Source of the DNA: an uncultured Oscillospiraceae bacterium
Lineage (GTDB): Bacteria; Bacillota; Clostridia; Oscillospirales; Oscillospiraceae
Direction: 5' to 3'
DNA: 64,000 nucleotides
NCBI GenBank assembly: GCA_947599925.1
Contig: CANQFT010000005.1
Coordinates: 1 to 64,000, forward strand
Part shown: in pieces, positions 62,308 to 64,000 of the stretch
Numbering within the stretch: position 1 is the first letter of the stretch
Layout of the letters: each line of letters starts with the position of its first letter
The notes under the pieces: model-generated
Told to the model about the DNA's origin: nothing
The model's input: only the letters and a program-made list of their open reading frames with translations
The model's database searches: none
Program-made: the position numbers and the translations under genes

Positions 62308-62378
62308 ATCTATCTACACTTCCTTGGCCGGATTTTTCCAACTGCCCATTATAGCATAGCCGTTTCCCCTTGGCAAGC

Positions 62379-62405
62379 AAAAACCGCCCGTTTCGAGCGG
62401 TTTTT
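62379..62405. terminator. Terminator-like hairpin beside repeat copy E
   Basis: A 9-bp stem AAAAACCGC (62379-62387) with GCGGTTTTT (62397-62405). It has T-runs on both strands and borders the end of repeat copy E. Confidence 0.7.
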
Positions 62406-62632
62406 CAGAGAAGCGGCAAGGCCGCTTCTCTGAAAATTTTGCGGCCCGCTGCAGCGCACGCCCCGGCCACCACAAGGGTGGTCGGGGCGCACGTTTGCGG
62501 GCCGAGATGTATTTTTTGCCAGGCTCATGTCCTGGCAAAAAATTTATTATAAATCTTTCGCGCCCTACGGCGCGAAACTCTGCGAGGCGGTTTTCAGTTT
62601 GTCAAAGAAGCGGCAAGGCCGCTTCTCTGATG
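62406..62632 (-). repeat. Intergenic structured repeat, copy E (short form, inverted)
   Basis: Read on the minus strand it has the same order as copy A: GCCTCGCAGAG; H1 (TTTCGCGCC with GGCGCGAAA); H2 (TTGCCAGG with CCTGGCAA); H3/H4 (outer CGGCCCGC with GCGGGCCG, inner CCCCGACCACC with GGTGGCCGGGG); and H5 (AGAGAAGCGGC with GCCGCTTCTCT, 62408-62431). A second H5-type hairpin stands at the other end (62602-62630), so the element is flanked by two copies. The middle module is absent. It lies between malQ and the DUF554 gene and fills the 330-bp gap. Confidence 0.88.
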
Positions 62633-62637
62633 ACTTT

Positions 62638-63999
62638 TTATACCCTCCGGTAGAGCTCCATCTCCCGGCGGAGTTTTTGGGCCAACTTGTCGGTGCAGGC
62701 GCCCTTTTTCATCCTCCAGCGCCAGTTCGCGCCCACGGTAGAGGGGGTGTTGATCCGGGCGCTATCGTCCAGGCCCAGAACGTCCTGCATCTGGACGATG
62801 GCAAGGTCGGCCACGCTGCTCCAGGCGCCCCGCATCATGGCCCAGTTCAGGCCCTCTCTGGGCGTGGCGCGCAGGTACGCCTGGGCGTAGGCCACGTCCT
62901 CCGCCCTGGCGCTCCGGGCCCAGCCCAGGACGGTGGAGTTGTCGTGGGTGCCGGTGTAGCAGACGCACTGTCTGGTGTAGTTGTGGGGCAGATAGTCGCT
63001 GTCCTCGCGGCTGTCAAAGGCGAACTCCAGCACCTTCATGCCGGGGAAGCCCGTGTCCCGCAGCAGCCGGCGCACCCCGTCGGTGAGGAAGCCCAGGTCC
63101 TCGGCGATGATGGGCGGCCTGCCCACGCGCCGCTCCACGGCCTTGAAAAAGTCCAGGCCAGGCCCCGGCCGCCAGCGGCCGTTGCGGGCGGTCTCGTCGC
63201 CGTAGGGGATGGCGTAATACGCCTCGAAGCCCCGGAAGTGGTCGATGCGGACCACGTCGTAGATCTGACAGTGGCGCTGGACCCGCTCCAGCCACCAGCT
63301 GTAACCGTCCTTTTTCATCCTGTCCCAGTCGTAGAGGGGGTTGCCCCAGAGCTGGCCGTCGGCGGTGAAGGCGTCCGGCGGACAGCCCGCCACCTCCGTG
63401 GGCCGGAGCTGGGCATCCAGCTGAAACAGCTTGGGCGCGGCCCAGACATCCACGCTGTCCAGCGCCACGTAGATGGGCAGATCGCCGATGATCCGCACGC
63501 CCCGCTCGTTGGCGTAGCCCTTGAGCTGCCCCCACTGGCGGTAGAAGAGGTACTGCACGCACTTCCAGAAAGCCAGGTCCCCGGCGCGGTCCCGGCGGAC
63601 CTTCCGCAAGGCCGCGGCCCGGCGGTGGCGCAGGTCTTGGGGCCAGTCCATCCAGGACGCGCCGGACTGGAGGTCCTTGATGACCATAAACAGCGCGTAG
63701 TCCTCCAGCCAGGGGTTTTCGCCGCAGAAGCGGTCAAAGTCCTCCGGCGGCTGCTTTTCAAAGCGGGCGAAGGCCCGGCGCAGCAGGGGGATCCGCTTGG
63801 CGGAGAGGTCGGCGTAGTCCACGCCCTCGCCCTTGGCGAAGTCCGCCGCCCGCACCTCCGCGGGCTTCAGCAGCCCCTCCGCCGCCAGCTGGTCCAGGTC
63901 GATGAAATAGGGGTTTCCGGCGAAGGTGGAGAAGGAGGAATAGGGGGAGTCGCCATAGCTGGTGGGACAGATGGGCAGGATCTGCCAATACTCCTGGCC
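62638..63999 (-). CDS. malQ: 4-alpha-glucanotransferase (amylomaltase), 5' end outside the window
   Basis: The last 453 residues of a GH77 enzyme that rearranges alpha-1,4-glucans. The start lies beyond base 64000, so roughly the first 40-50 residues are missing. Visible family motifs are QILPICPTSYGDSPYSSFS, RIIGDLPIYVALDSVDVWA (with the catalytic Asp region), YDVVRIDHFRGFEAYYAIP, IIAEDLGFLT with the acid/base Glu, and CYTGTHDNSTVLGW. The end RREMELYRR is typical. No other glycogen or maltose gene is visible on this side. Confidence 0.97.
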   Translation of the reverse strand, partial: GQEYWQILPICPTSYGDSPYSSFSTFAGNPYFIDLDQLAAEGLLKPAEVRAADFAKGEGVDYADLSAKRIPLLRRAFARFEKQPPEDFDRFCGENPWLEDYALFMVIKDLQSGASWMDWPQDLRHRRAAALRKVRRDRAGDLAFWKCVQYLFYRQWGQLKGYANERGVRIIGDLPIYVALDSVDVWAAPKLFQLDAQLRPTEVAGCPPDAFTADGQLWGNPLYDWDRMKKDGYSWWLERVQRHCQIYDVVRIDHFRGFEAYYAIPYGDETARNGRWRPGPGLDFFKAVERRVGRPPIIAEDLGFLTDGVRRLLRDTGFPGMKVLEFAFDSREDSDYLPHNYTRQCVCYTGTHDNSTVLGWARSARAEDVAYAQAYLRATPREGLNWAMMRGAWSSVADLAIVQMQDVLGLDDSARINTPSTVGANWRWRMKKGACTDKLAQKLRREMELYRRV

Positions 64000-64000
64000 C

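Overview
The window is chromosomal DNA of a GC-rich, endospore-forming member of the class Clostridia, most likely an Oscillospiraceae-type gut anaerobe (Flavonifractor/Oscillibacter-like). The evidence is a T-box, spoIIR, spmAB, spoVM, a SipL-like gene, AbrB, RemA, a PrkC/PrpC pair, CdaA/CdaR, formate-THF ligase and strong TTGACA/TATAAT promoters. The genus is inferred from gene content and composition, not from a marker comparison. No prophage, IS transposase, CRISPR array or rRNA was seen.

Layout. 1-4.0 kb (minus): a valine T-box drives a YcxB-like protein, valS and rbgA (cut by the window edge). 4.0-7 kb: thioredoxin, a small P-loop protein and a Na/Pi cotransporter. 7-10.3 kb (plus): a ZnuA/ZnuC/ZnuB-type metal ABC transporter ending in a RadC-like gene. 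10.3-15.6 kb (plus): tRNA-Leu(GAG), an RluA-type pseudouridine synthase and a polyamine transporter potA-potB-potCD, the last a permease/binding-protein fusion. 15.8-20.8 kb (minus): Lrp regulator, aminotransferase, ThrH, DUF1015, ispE, spoIIR. 21-25.4 kb: rsmI, abrB, spmAB, a YerB-like lipoprotein and ribU behind an FMN riboswitch. 25.4-28.1 kb (minus): queT behind a structured leader, galU, gap. 28.4-32.8 kb: an ATPase-only sensor-like protein, an LCP protein, hslO, a methyltransferase and a YerC-type regulator. 33-36.8 kb (plus): fhs, an SLH-domain surface protein and a small hypothetical. 36.8-40.4 kb (minus): patatin-like protein, nucleoside phosphorylase, SipL-like protein.

40.4-52.6 kb (minus) matches the Bacillus ylo cluster: yicC, remA, gmk, rpoZ, priA, def, fmt, rsmB, rlmN, prpC, prkC, rsgA and then spoVM, a 23-codon gene. 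coaBC, rpe and thiN are missing from their usual places, and spoVM is followed by sipL. 52.6-62.3 kb (minus): small membrane/DnaJ/DUF5685/RseC genes, cdaA-cdaR, der-plsY, a DUF512 protein, yceD-rpmF and a DUF554 protein. 62.6-64 kb: malQ, cut by the window edge.

Two kinds of structure are not explained by ordinary gene annotation. (1) A family of intergenic repeats (four large copies at 15.6, 29.5, 38.5 and 62.4 kb, plus a fragment at 57.3 kb and a lone hairpin at 27.0 kb) has hairpin arms that differ in sequence between copies while pairing is kept. This suggests selection on RNA or DNA structure. (2) spoIIR and spoVM each have their Shine-Dalgarno in the 3' arm of a long hairpin, with a promoter-like element placed so that the native transcript would begin inside the loop and lose the 5' arm. 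This would block translation of read-through mRNA while allowing expression from the gene's own promoter.
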